A DNA stretch of 64,000 nucleotides from Candidatus Omnitrophota bacterium (lineage in GTDB: Bacteria; Hinthialibacterota; Hinthialibacteria; Hinthialibacterales; Hinthialibacteraceae), in contig JBFMBP010000098.1 in the NCBI GenBank assembly GCA_040755155.1, forward strand, positions 1 to 64,000, given 5' to 3'. How positions within the stretch are numbered: position 1 is the first letter of the stretch; each line of letters opens with the position of its first letter. The notes below the pieces were generated by a model. It had not been told where the DNA came from. It searched no databases and saw nothing but the letters and a program-made list of their open reading frames with translations. The position numbers and the translations under genes are program-made. Shown here piece by piece: positions 54,623-63,470 of the stretch.

Positions 54623-55168
54623 ATGGTGAAATTGAACCTGCCCAATGGACTTTCGATGACCCGCCTGTTGATGGTTCCCTGTTTTTTTCTTTTTACTTAT
54701 TATTGGTTAAAAGGCGAAAATTGGATGTTATGGCCGGCGAGAGCGATATTGCTGCTCATCGTGGCCAGCGATTTTTTCGACGGATATTTGGCGCGAGTGC
54801 GGGGCGAGGTGACGCAATTGGGGGGAATTCTCGATCCCCTGGCGGATAAATTATTCGTAACGGCCTCCTTTGTCTTGCTGGCCGTATTCGATAAAATCCA
54901 CGATTGGCTGGCTATTACCGTCGTAACGAAAGACATCCTTGTCAGCATAGGTTGGTGCGTATTCGCCGTTCTATTCGATAAAGTAGACGTGGAACCATCC
55001 AATCTTGGAAAAACAGCCACCGCCTTGCAGTTTTTTACGGTATTCGCAGTAGTTATACTGCCATCATCGTTTCCCATCGTTGTTTTGGAGTATTTGACGG
55101 CGGCGGGGACGATAATGGCGTTGGTTCATTACGCTTATCTCGCATCGCGGAATCCTTCGCTACGGTAA
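54623..55168 (+). CDS. CDP-alcohol phosphatidyltransferase, first of two
   Basis: A 181-residue polytopic enzyme from the ATG at 54623; an upstream frame extension lacks a signal. The CDP-alcohol motif D(x2)DG(x2)AR(x8)G(x3)D(x3)D is complete in SDFFDGYLARVRGEVTQLGG and ILDPLADKLF (Asp50, Asp53, Asp71, Asp75). The segment KVDVEPSNLGKTATALQF resembles the PSxLGKxxTxxQ of CDP-alcohol-type cardiolipin or PG-P synthases. Four to five membrane segments. It is 23 nt upstream of a second family member and probably co-transcribed with it. Confidence 0.85.
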   Translation: MVKLNLPNGLSMTRLLMVPCFFLFTYYWLKGENWMLWPARAILLLIVASDFFDGYLARVRGEVTQLGGILDPLADKLFVTASFVLLAVFDKIHDWLAITVVTKDILVSIGWCVFAVLFDKVDVEPSNLGKTATALQFFTVFAVVILPSSFPIVVLEYLTAAGTIMALVHYAYLASRNPSLR

Positions 55169-55191
55169 AACGGCTGGGAGAGAATCCGATC

Positions 55192-55812
55192 ATGTTTATA
55201 AAATTCCTTCAATCGCAATCGACGCTGCCGAATCTATTGACATCCAGCCGATTGGTTCTAAGCCCTTTGCTGGCTATTCTCTTTCTCTTCGATCAGGAGA
55301 TTCCTTGGGCGCGCTATTGGGCGTTAGCCATCGTTGTACTTTCGGAACTTACGGATCTTTTCGACGGTTATATGGCGCGCAAGCATGGGCAGGTAACCGA
55401 TTTCGGCAAAATTCTCGATCCCATGGCGGACAGCATTTACCGGGACACGATTTTTTTGAGTCTGGCCGTCGTGCACCAGGTATCCCTTTTTCTTGTACTG
55501 CCGATTTTGTATCGAGATTCCATCATCTCCACGCTGCGCACTGTTTGCGCCTACAAAGGCATTGTGTTGGCGGCCAGAAAAAGCGGAAAGATGAAAGCCA
55601 TTTGTCAAGCAACGATCATAATTATTATTTTAATATTGCGCATTGCCGCTCTTCATTTTCCCGTCATCGATAACTGGTTGTATCTGATCGCCAACTCCCT
55701 GATGGGCCTTGCTTGCGCCGTTACGTTATACTCCGCTTTCGATTACCTAAGCAACCTAATACCCGTTATTATGAAGGTAACAGAAGAAAAACCGCTATCT
55801 CAATTCGATTGA
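55192..55812 (+). CDS. CDP-alcohol phosphatidyltransferase, second of two (PgsA-like)
   Basis: A 206-residue paralogue with the full motif in TDLFDGYMARKHGQVTDFGK and ILDPMADSIYRD (Asp55, Asp58, Asp76, Asp80). The later AARKSGKMKAICQATIII fits the GKxKTxxQ region of phosphatidylglycerophosphate synthase better than the upstream gene does. About five membrane segments. The pair may make PG-P and a second lipid, such as cardiolipin; which does which is inference. 24 nt separate it from the upstream gene. Confidence 0.85.
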   Translation: MFIKFLQSQSTLPNLLTSSRLVLSPLLAILFLFDQEIPWARYWALAIVVLSELTDLFDGYMARKHGQVTDFGKILDPMADSIYRDTIFLSLAVVHQVSLFLVLPILYRDSIISTLRTVCAYKGIVLAARKSGKMKAICQATIIIIILILRIAALHFPVIDNWLYLIANSLMGLACAVTLYSAFDYLSNLIPVIMKVTEEKPLSQFD

Positions 55813-55984
55813 TTTATACCATAAAATATCGAAAAATATCGAAACCGCATAGGCGTTCACCCGCGGGCATCACGGCATTTATGAGATAATCGTTAAAAAA
55901 AACGATCTCTAGGCTTTCCTGCAATCCATTTTCTTTGTATAAGTAGTACATCTATATATAAAACTGATTCATTAGGTAATTTCC

Positions 55985-57082
55985 ATGTCGGACTTGTTTG
56001 AGCGTTTACCGAAATACGTCCAGATCAAAGAATCTATCCGTAACGAAATCGAGAACGGCGTACTGAACGAAGGACAACAACTGCCATCCGAATCGGCGCT
56101 GATCGATCGTTTCGGCGCGAGCAAAATGACGGTGATCCGCGCCTTGCAGGAACTGGTGCAGGAGGGTTATTTGCGCCGCGTCCAGGGAAAAGGAACGTAT
56201 GTTCTTCGTCCATCGAAAAACGCGCCCTTGATCGGCGTCCTCGTACCGGGAACGGATCAGGGCATCTTCCCCGTCATTTTGCACAGCATCGAGGAACGCG
56301 CCCACATTCTGGGATACGAAGTGTTTTTATGCAGCACCGACGACGATGCGGCGAAAGTAGAAACCTTCGCCGAGCGCCTTATCGCCCGCAAGGCGGCGGG
56401 CGTCATCGCCGCTCCATTGGAGCGCGTAGCCGATACTTCGTGCAATCTCCGTTGGTACGGCATGTTTCGCGAAGCGCAGATTCCCGTAATCCTTGTGGAT
56501 CGGGGCATTAAAAATCTGGAAAACGTTCCCATCGTGCAAACCAATAATAAAGAAGCGATGGCCAATCTCACTCGCGAAGTCATGAAACGGGGACACCGGC
56601 GCATCCTGATGGTCCGATGGGAGGAAATCCAGAGCACTTCGACGGACGAGCGCGTCGCTGGTTTCATGGAATCCGCCGTAAAAAGCGGCGAAAAAGCGGA
56701 ACTGGCCAAGGTAGTAAGCGTCAGCGGCGAAAAACCTTTTTCCAAAAGTTTGGAAGATTTCGAAACGATTCTCTGCGAATACGAACCGACGGCGTTGATG
56801 TGCCTGAACGATCAAATCGCCATTCACGTTTTCAGCCTTTTGAAAAACGTCGGCGCCAGTTTAGGAGCGGAAGTCTCTATCACCGGCTTCGACGATCTGC
56901 CCTTCTCGGAAGCGATCGGATTGACAACCGTCCATCAACCGTTGGAACAAGAAGGCGTTGAGGCAGTGAATCTTTTGCATCAGATGATCCGAGGCAAGAA
57001 AGTCGAATCCAAAACCATCAATTCCAACGTCGTGATTCGCTCTTCCCTGCTGACGGTCGCAAAGCCGGTCAATGGAGTTTGA
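55985..57082 (+). CDS. GntR/LacI hybrid transcriptional regulator
   Basis: A 365-residue regulator of AraR-like design. Residues 8-76 form a GntR winged helix (YVQIKESIRNEIENGVLNEG, LPSESALIDRFGASKMTVIR, GYLRRVQGKGTYV). Residues 80-350 form a LacI-type periplasmic-binding sensor (LIGVLVPGTDQGIFP, GVIAAPLERVAD, MCLNDQIAIHVF, SITGFDDLPFSEAIGLTTV). Such proteins repress sugar-use genes until a sugar binds. No sugar-uptake gene is directly next to it, so targets are elsewhere. It converges on thiL, 22 nt apart. Confidence 0.9.
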   Translation: MSDLFERLPKYVQIKESIRNEIENGVLNEGQQLPSESALIDRFGASKMTVIRALQELVQEGYLRRVQGKGTYVLRPSKNAPLIGVLVPGTDQGIFPVILHSIEERAHILGYEVFLCSTDDDAAKVETFAERLIARKAAGVIAAPLERVADTSCNLRWYGMFREAQIPVILVDRGIKNLENVPIVQTNNKEAMANLTREVMKRGHRRILMVRWEEIQSTSTDERVAGFMESAVKSGEKAELAKVVSVSGEKPFSKSLEDFETILCEYEPTALMCLNDQIAIHVFSLLKNVGASLGAEVSITGFDDLPFSEAIGLTTVHQPLEQEGVEAVNLLHQMIRGKKVESKTINSNVVIRSSLLTVAKPVNGV

Positions 57083-57104
57083 TCGATCCGGATTTACTGC
57101 TCAA

Positions 57105-58109
57105 TCATTCGCGGAAATGATCGAAGCCGATTGGAATGCCCTGCGGAAAGCCTGCTATTTCTATTCCATTCTCCCGCGCCGCCGCTTCGCCGATTTCCCG
57201 CAAGGGGCAATCGAGAGTCCATTCCTGCGTAAGTTTTTCCGCATCCGATGCAGATAGCGTAAAGAGCAGTTCGTAATCTTCCCCGCCTTTCCAGACGTAT
57301 TCCGCCGCCCGATCTCCCGCAAAGCGGCGCAAAGACTCGGAACAAGGCAGCCGCGCAGCGTCGATTTTCGCGCCAACGCCGCTGGCCGCGCACAGCTTGG
57401 GCAGATCGCGGGCAAGGCCGTCGCTGATGTCGGTCATGCTATGGGGAAGAATCCGCTGGGCGATAGCGAGAGCTTCTTTAATTCTCGGAGTTGGACGAAG
57501 AAAGCGCCGAACCAATTCCGATTCCGTTTCGTTTTCCGGAATGGTTTTACCATGCAATAAAATCTCTAGTCCTGCAGCGGCGTCGCCGGGAAAGCCGGTA
57601 ACGAAAATGCGGTCTCCCGGCTGCGCGCCGGAGAGAGCGATAGGTCGGGGGGTGGTTTGCGTTCCCCATGCGGCGATGGAGAGAAATCGGACAGTCGAGC
57701 GAACGGTATCGCCGCCGATCAATTCGAAATCCCATTCCTCGCGCAAGCGTGCAAGAGCGCGGTAAAAATCTTCTACCCAAGCCGTTTCCACGTCGGGCGG
57801 CAAACCCAAAACGATGAGATAGAAGGCGGGCCGGGCGCATTTGGCGGCCAGATCGCTCAAGTTGGAAGCCAATGCCTTATGGGCTAAGTCGCCGGGCGAT
57901 GTCCATTCCTGGCGAAAGTGGACGCCTTCCACCATAGCGTCCGTGGTAACAACGAGGGGAGCGGAGGGAGGAAAAACGGTCGCCGCATCATCTCCCAAAC
58001 CGACGGAGACGGCGCTGGAGGATGGTCCAAGAATCTGCTCGATCCGTTGAATCAATCCAAACTCGCCGATATCGCTAAGGATTTCCGATTTTCCCTGCGA
58101 TCCGTTCAT
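57105..58109 (-). CDS. thiL: Thiamine-monophosphate kinase
   Basis: Phosphorylates thiamine monophosphate to the active diphosphate. The 334-residue protein has an N-terminal FGLIQRIEQILG, GLGDDAATVFPP with the metal-binding Asp residues, VVTTDAMVEGVHF, ALASNLSDLAAKCARPAFYL, the GGDTVRS motif, ISDGLARDLPKL and the C-terminal YELLFTLS. The length is usual for the family. Stands alone on the minus strand; other thi genes are not in the window. Confidence 0.95.
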   Translation of the reverse strand: MNGSQGKSEILSDIGEFGLIQRIEQILGPSSSAVSVGLGDDAATVFPPSAPLVVTTDAMVEGVHFRQEWTSPGDLAHKALASNLSDLAAKCARPAFYLIVLGLPPDVETAWVEDFYRALARLREEWDFELIGGDTVRSTVRFLSIAAWGTQTTPRPIALSGAQPGDRIFVTGFPGDAAAGLEILLHGKTIPENETESELVRRFLRPTPRIKEALAIAQRILPHSMTDISDGLARDLPKLCAASGVGAKIDAARLPCSESLRRFAGDRAAEYVWKGGEDYELLFTLSASDAEKLTQEWTLDCPLREIGEAAARENGIEIAGFPQGIPIGFDHFRE

Positions 58110-58295
58110 GAAGCCTTCCTTCCGCTCGCCGGATATCGAGGAAGCCGGGCTGGCTACCCGTTTCGCATAAAATAAACGCCATACCGTTAAAATTTTAAAA
58201 AATTATCGTTATAATGAATAGAGTATAATACTTATAGTAGATTTCAGGCCATATAGTGAGGGCGAAATTTAAAAAGAGGAAGGGAGCAATCAACA

Positions 58296-58919
58296 ATGAT
58301 TCATCTGCGTTTTTCGTTCACGAAAGGATTTATCGTCTTCTCTGTTTTGATGCTGTCGTGCGTCTTCGCGCCGCGTTCGATGGCGCAGGAAGCAGCCGCC
58401 GCCGAGGAAGGTCCTCTCGCCATCCATTTGTATCTCTTCACGATGGACAAAGCAGACATGACGGCGATGCTGAAGGACGGATTAAGCGGCAAGGAACTGG
58501 ATCAGTTGCAAAAAGAGCGTTTCGAAGCGGGTTGTCTCTTTAAGGAAAAAGAAGCGAAACAGATAAAAAAGGGCGAGAATAAGGTCGATATTCCTATGGA
58601 AATCGTCAAGGCGATGCCGGAGGATTCTTCCTCGAAAATCATCGTCTTCTTTTACGCAATAAATCGAACGGGCGAAGCGGCCAAACAAGAAATGACTCTA
58701 TCCCGGAACTCTTACATCGTTACGGAAACGGACGGCGTGCAAAAGAAACTAGCCCCAAAAGAAGGAACCTGGCGTTTGCCCGCCCAATCGAAGCCTTTCC
58801 GCATTATGGATTTCCGCAACGCCGCCCGGTTCTTTAAAGGCTTATTCACCTACGAAATCGCCATACAGGGCGGAGAAGCGGCGGATAAATACGTTATTCA
58901 ATTGAACGTCGTCGAATAG
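58296..58919 (+). CDS. Secreted protein of unknown function
   Basis: A 207-residue protein with a signal peptide (FIVFSVLMLSCVFAPRSMAQ, cleavage near AQE). The mature part mixes alpha and beta (LAIHLYLFTMDKADMTAMLK, then KIIVFFYAINRTGEA) with many Lys and Glu, without cysteines forming an obvious pattern. No family recognised. The start is supported by GAAGGGAG upstream. It lies 107 nt before a membrane coiled-coil protein, but a separate promoter separates them. Confidence 0.6.
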   Translation: MIHLRFSFTKGFIVFSVLMLSCVFAPRSMAQEAAAAEEGPLAIHLYLFTMDKADMTAMLKDGLSGKELDQLQKERFEAGCLFKEKEAKQIKKGENKVDIPMEIVKAMPEDSSSKIIVFFYAINRTGEAAKQEMTLSRNSYIVTETDGVQKKLAPKEGTWRLPAQSKPFRIMDFRNAARFFKGLFTYEIAIQGGEAADKYVIQLNVVE

Positions 58920-58961
58920 GATGGACCGGAACCGCCGCCGGAAGCGGGATAAAAGGATTTG

Positions 58962-58991
58962 TTGACAGGCGCGGAAAGGGCGGGATACAAT
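58962..58991 (+). promoter_or_regulatory. Sigma70-type promoter for the coiled-coil membrane gene
   Basis: Perfect TTGACA at 58962-58967 and TACAAT at 58986-58991, spacing 18 nt, 36 nt before the start codon at 59027. Confidence 0.7.
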
Positions 58992-59026
58992 CCCTTTCAA
59001 TACGGTTTTTGCATAGGGGGCTTACT

Positions 59027-60673
59027 ATGACTCGCATAGAGGCTTATCGGGATTTGCAGAAAAAAGTGCGCCGCGCTCACCGGCGGCATTGCTATCATTC
59101 CCTTTATTCATCCTTGGTTCAAGCGTTGTTTTACGCTTTGATCGGCGCTTGTTTGGCGGCGGCGGTTTTGGCGCTGCTTCCCAAAGAGATCGACCGTTTG
59201 CCTATCGCTTTGGCCATTGCGGCTTTATGTTTGCCCGCCGCCCTCTACCTTTATTACCGGCGGCGCGGAAACGTAATGCAAACGGCGCTATTGGCCGATC
59301 GTCATTTGCGTTTGAAGGAAAAAATTTCTTCCGCCCTCGAATTGGGGACGGATGCAGGACGTTTTCCCGGCGATGCCGACTGGCATGACGCCTTGTTATT
59401 CGACGCGTTGGGGGAAGCGCATCGGTTGGATCTGAAAAAAGCGTTTCCCTGGAAAAATCCCCGCGAGTTCCATTGGCTATGGGCGCCGCTGTTGGGATTG
59501 ATTCTCACCGTCTTCGTCCTGCCTCAATGGGATTTTATCACCGGCGGCGGCAAGGCGCAGGCGAAGGCGATGGATAAACAAGAGATCGAAAAGGAGTTGC
59601 AAAATCTCTTCAATCGCCAATTGGTGCTGGAAAAACGGGCGAAAGAAAAAGAGATGAAGAACGTCGCCGAAATCGCCAAGGAGATCAAGGAACTGGAGAC
59701 GGATCTCCTGAAAGGCAAAATCGAAAAACGAGACGCCCTGGCCAAACTCTCTTCGCTGCAGGAAGAATGGGAAAAACAACGCGAGGAGTTGAAGGAAAAT
59801 CAACCTTCTCTCAATCCCGCCGCGCCCATGCAGCAAAAACTAACGAGCGAATTGGCTAAAGACCTGGAAAGCAGCGAATACGAAAAGGCGGCGCAAAAAC
59901 TCCAGGAATTGCAGAAAAAAATGAAAATGGGAGCGATGAACGAAGGGGAGAGCGACCGGTTATCCAACGAATTGAATCAGTTGGCGGCCAACCTCAGCGC
60001 CGATTCTCCGCTGGCGAAAGCGTTGAAAAACGCAGCGGCAAAGATGAAGGCGGGCGATCAAAAATCTTCCCTGCAATCGCTGCAACTGGCGGAAGCCGAT
60101 TTAAAGGACTTGCAGGATGCATTGGAGCAGATGCAGCTGCTGGATCAGGCGTTGGCCGATCTTAAGAATTCCAAATTCGCATTGGCGGGCAAATTCGGGA
60201 AATGTTCGCCCAATATTTGTAATGCCAGCGGCTGCGGCTTATGCGCCGGTTGCAACGGCGCCGGATGCAGCATGTGCAATGGGACTGGCTTGGGCGGCGT
60301 TCAAGGCAAAGGCGGCTGGAAAGCAGGTCCCACGGACAAAATGGGCAATAGCGGAATGAGAGGAGCGGGGATAGGACGCGGAGGACAAGCGCCTTTCCAG
60401 GATACGGATACCGGCTTCCAGCAGGCGATGGCGAAAAGCCCCTTCAATCCTGGGCCGATTTTGGGAACGATCTCCGTCGATGGCGAATCGTTAAACAACC
60501 AATCCACGGTTCTGGTCAACGAAGCGCTATTCGAATACAAGCAAGCGGCGGAAGACGCGCTTACCAAGGAGAAAATTCCCATCCCCTATCAATTTCAGGT
60601 GCGGGCCTATTTCAATACGCTTCACGCCGAAGACCTGGAACGGCCGGCGGCGCCTTCCGGCGAGAGCGGATGA
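59027..60673 (+). CDS. Coiled-coil membrane protein with a Cys/Gly-rich segment
   Basis: A 548-residue protein from the ATG at 59027; an in-frame TTG lies at 59009. Hydrophobic helices are near 32-54, 58-75 and 148-165. Residues 185-390 form a long helical coiled coil (KQEIEKELQNLFNRQLVLEK onward). Next comes a Cys/Gly-rich stretch (CSPNICNASGCGLCAGC, NGAGCSMCNGTG), like DnaJ-type zinc knuckles with eight closely spaced cysteines, then a Gly-rich linker and a folded C-terminal part (FEYKQAAEDALTKEKIPIPY). No known enzyme motif. It resembles PVC-type proteins found near MoxR/BatA clusters, but none is here. Confidence 0.65.
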   Translation: MTRIEAYRDLQKKVRRAHRRHCYHSLYSSLVQALFYALIGACLAAAVLALLPKEIDRLPIALAIAALCLPAALYLYYRRRGNVMQTALLADRHLRLKEKISSALELGTDAGRFPGDADWHDALLFDALGEAHRLDLKKAFPWKNPREFHWLWAPLLGLILTVFVLPQWDFITGGGKAQAKAMDKQEIEKELQNLFNRQLVLEKRAKEKEMKNVAEIAKEIKELETDLLKGKIEKRDALAKLSSLQEEWEKQREELKENQPSLNPAAPMQQKLTSELAKDLESSEYEKAAQKLQELQKKMKMGAMNEGESDRLSNELNQLAANLSADSPLAKALKNAAAKMKAGDQKSSLQSLQLAEADLKDLQDALEQMQLLDQALADLKNSKFALAGKFGKCSPNICNASGCGLCAGCNGAGCSMCNGTGLGGVQGKGGWKAGPTDKMGNSGMRGAGIGRGGQAPFQDTDTGFQQAMAKSPFNPGPILGTISVDGESLNNQSTVLVNEALFEYKQAAEDALTKEKIPIPYQFQVRAYFNTLHAEDLERPAAPSGESG

Positions 60674-60760
60674 TATGCGTTCGCCGTTTTAGATAATCTG
60701 CAATATTATGACGGAACCGCAAAAAATCAATTTCTTGTGGTGCGGGCTTCCAGATTCGTA

Positions 60761-60790
60761 GGGTGGGCTCAAAGCGAAGCGTAGCCCACC
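60761..60790. repeat. Hairpin repeat family B, before the ABC binding-protein gene
   Basis: GGGTGGGCTCAAAGCGAAGC then GTAGCCCACC, identical over 30 bp to the copy at 30936. It lies 48 nt before the binding-protein start. Confidence 0.85.
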
Positions 60791-60837
60791 AGTATGATCT
60801 TATTAATTTTGCCAAAGTATTTCAATTGAAGGAGACC

Positions 60838-61905
60838 ATGCTTTTGAAGGTTAGAAATATTCATTTCTTCGCAGGTATTGGAATGTGCGCGGCGTTATTC
60901 ATTGCTCTCCAAGGCTGCGGCGGCTCCGATAAGTCTGAAGAAACAACGACTCCGAAAAAATCTAGTTCCTCCATCACCGTCTACACTTCCGTTGACCGCG
61001 ATTACGCCGAGCCGATTATCGAGGGCTTCAAACAAGTTCATCCCGAAATAACCGTTAACGCTAAGTACGATGCGGAACTGACGAAGACAACCGGCCTCTA
61101 TACCCTCATTCTCAACGAAAAAAGCAATCCCCAAGCGGACGTATTTTGGAATTCCGAAATCGTCCGCACCATTCAACTGAAGCAGCAAGGCGTCTTGCAG
61201 CCTTATCAATCCCCTTCCGCACAGGAGATTCCTGATCGATTCAAGGATAAGGAAGGGTATTGGACGGGATTTTCCGCCCGGGCGCGGGTGATGATTATTA
61301 ACAATAATCTCGTGCCGGAGACGGAAACGCCCAGCGCGGTTCCTTCGCTAATCGATGCGAAATACATCGGCAAAACCGCAATGGCGATTCCCATGTTCGG
61401 CACGACGTGCGATCACATGGCGGCGCTCTATACCATTATGGGCGAAGGGCGCTTTGGCGTTCTCATGATGAAAATGAAGGGGAACCAGGTCAAATTGCTG
61501 CAAGGCAACGCGATGGTTCGGGACGAAGCGGCGGCGGGAACTATTGCCTATGGTTTGACGGATACCGACGACGTGATTCCTCTTCTCGAACAAAGCCAGC
61601 CGGTGCGTATGGCGTTCCTGGATCAGGACGGCGCGGGTACGCTGCTCATCCCCAATACCGTATCTCTTATCAAAGACGCGCCTAATACGGAAGGCGGGAA
61701 GATTTTTATCGATTACCTGCTTTCCCCTGAAGTGGAAGCGCGGCTGGCGGAAAGCCGCGCCCGGCAAATTCCCTTGCGAGCATCGGTCCCGCGCCAGCCG
61801 GTTGTTCCCGATCTCGCCAAGATCAAGGTTATGGATGTCGATTACGAAGTCCTCGCCAAGAACGTGGAACCGTGCCTGGAATTTCTGCGAAAAGTATTCA
61901 ATTGA
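60838..61905 (+). CDS. Fe3+-type ABC transporter substrate-binding lipoprotein
   Basis: A 355-residue protein starting at the ATG at 60838, with AAGGAG 4 nt upstream. A lipobox (FIALQGC, Cys27) follows a hydrophobic signal. The mature chain fits the FbpA/AfuA group of periplasmic binding proteins: ITVYTSVDRDYAEPIIEGF, FWNSEIVRTIQLKQQGVLQ, GYWTGFSARARVMIINNN and the later DYLLSPEVEARLAESRARQI. Typical ligands are ferric iron, phosphonates or thiamine. Its stop overlaps the permease start. No ATPase gene follows, so the nucleotide-binding subunit must be elsewhere. Confidence 0.88.
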   Translation: MLLKVRNIHFFAGIGMCAALFIALQGCGGSDKSEETTTPKKSSSSITVYTSVDRDYAEPIIEGFKQVHPEITVNAKYDAELTKTTGLYTLILNEKSNPQADVFWNSEIVRTIQLKQQGVLQPYQSPSAQEIPDRFKDKEGYWTGFSARARVMIINNNLVPETETPSAVPSLIDAKYIGKTAMAIPMFGTTCDHMAALYTIMGEGRFGVLMMKMKGNQVKLLQGNAMVRDEAAAGTIAYGLTDTDDVIPLLEQSQPVRMAFLDQDGAGTLLIPNTVSLIKDAPNTEGGKIFIDYLLSPEVEARLAESRARQIPLRASVPRQPVVPDLAKIKVMDVDYEVLAKNVEPCLEFLRKVFN

Positions 61906-63470
61906 TTCGGCGGACGGAAGAGGCGCCGCGAATTCTCTTTCTAATAGCGCTTTTTCTCCCCATCGCCGTTTTGTTTTGGAATGTATTGACCGGCGAAGCG
62001 GAGGCGCCTACGCCTTGGAGCGAGTTGTTCGATCGATACGCCTTCCATCGCATGGGCCAATCGCTGGCGGTGGGGGCGTTTAGCGTCCTCTTCTCTTTGT
62101 TTCTCGCCTTACCCATTTATTTTTCCTGGCTATGCCTATCGACGCAATGCCGCCGTTGGACAGTCGCTTTCTCCTTGCTGCCCTTATCGTTCCCGCCGTT
62201 CGGCGCCGCATCGGGTTGGATGACGCTGGCGGCGCTGTGGGAACAAACCAGCCGCGGACGCATCGTATGGGGCGTTCAGGGAATAGCGTCACAATGGCTC
62301 TATAGTCCACTCGGCGCGGGGTGGATTTTGGGATTATGCTTCTGGCCGATCATATTTTTGCTGATGGCGACGATTTCTGAGCCGTCGCAGGCGCGCATCG
62401 ACGCTTCCGTATTGATGATGAGACCGTGGACGCGGTTTCGCAAAGTGATTCTTCCCGCCTGGAAAGAACCGGCGGTTATCGCCGGGGCGTTGGTTTTTTG
62501 TTTGGGAACGATTCAATTCGAAGTTCCCTCGCTGCTGCAAATTAGCGTCTATCCTCTAGAAATTTTTATCCGTTATTCCGCTTTAATGAATGAACGCGAC
62601 GCCTTGCTTCTCAGTCTACCCTATTTATTAGTATTACCATTTCTGGGGTGGCTGGCTGTTCGCGCCGGAGAGAAATTTTCCACTGGATTAGGAGAAGCGC
62701 ATATCGGGCCGGTATCGCCGTTGATCCGCTGGGGCGCCTTCGGCGCGGCGATTCTAATTCTGGCGTTGTCCTGCTTGGTTCCGGCGGCGGGTTTGTGGAC
62801 GCGTTGCGCTTCGCTTAGCGTAACTTTGAATGCAATAATAGAGCAAAGCGAGCAAGCGCTCCGCAGCCTTGCCTATGGCGGCGCCGGGGGCGCGGTCATC
62901 GTCGGATTGGGGATATGGTTCACGGCCAGCCGCTATCGGGGGCAAAGCTGGACGATTCCTGCTGGATTGTTGTTTCTCTTCACGCTTCCCAGCGTATTGA
63001 TCGCGGGCGGATGGCTGCAAATCCGTTCGCTCTGGCCGGGAAGAATCCCAACTGGCGCAGCTCTTTTCTCTTTGTTATGCGCTTATGTCAGCCATTATTT
63101 CATCATTGGATATGGCGCGGGAATCTTGCTATGGCGGCGATTCGGCGAACGCCAAAGAGAAATGGGCGCACTGTTGAAGACAGGATTTTTAACGCGCCTG
63201 CGCAGACTTTATCTGCCCAGTTTCCTTGTACCAGCGATTCCGGCGATGGCGGCGGCGGCGCTGTTTCTTTGGGGAGATATCTCCATAACGATTCTGCTTT
63301 CTCCGCCGGGGGGCGAAACGCTGGCGGTGGAATACTACAACTTACTGCACTACGGCAACGATCCCCGAACCGCTGCTACTGGTTTATTATTGTTGTTGGC
63401 GCCTGCGACAATATTGCTGCTGGCGTTCGCCGTTTGGAGACTGATCTATGGAATGATGAATGATGAATGA
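61902..63470 (+). CDS. ABC transporter permease, Fe3+ type (fused two-domain)
   Basis: About 522 residues from the TTG at 61902, which overlaps the binding-protein stop (TTGA); a GTG at 61872 is possible. About 12 membrane segments form two homologous halves, as in FbpB/AfuB permeases, where one gene encodes both membrane domains. The halves contain EAA-like loops, for example DASVLMMRPWTRFRKVILPA in the first and ALLKTGFLTRLRRLYLPSF in the second. The C-terminus, NDE and the stop, lies in a GATGAAT heptamer run. No ATP-binding gene follows before the window end. Confidence 0.85.
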   Translation: MIRRTEEAPRILFLIALFLPIAVLFWNVLTGEAEAPTPWSELFDRYAFHRMGQSLAVGAFSVLFSLFLALPIYFSWLCLSTQCRRWTVAFSLLPLSFPPFGAASGWMTLAALWEQTSRGRIVWGVQGIASQWLYSPLGAGWILGLCFWPIIFLLMATISEPSQARIDASVLMMRPWTRFRKVILPAWKEPAVIAGALVFCLGTIQFEVPSLLQISVYPLEIFIRYSALMNERDALLLSLPYLLVLPFLGWLAVRAGEKFSTGLGEAHIGPVSPLIRWGAFGAAILILALSCLVPAAGLWTRCASLSVTLNAIIEQSEQALRSLAYGGAGGAVIVGLGIWFTASRYRGQSWTIPAGLLFLFTLPSVLIAGGWLQIRSLWPGRIPTGAALFSLLCAYVSHYFIIGYGAGILLWRRFGERQREMGALLKTGFLTRLRRLYLPSFLVPAIPAMAAAALFLWGDISITILLSPPGGETLAVEYYNLLHYGNDPRTAATGLLLLLAPATILLLAFAVWRLIYGMMNDE

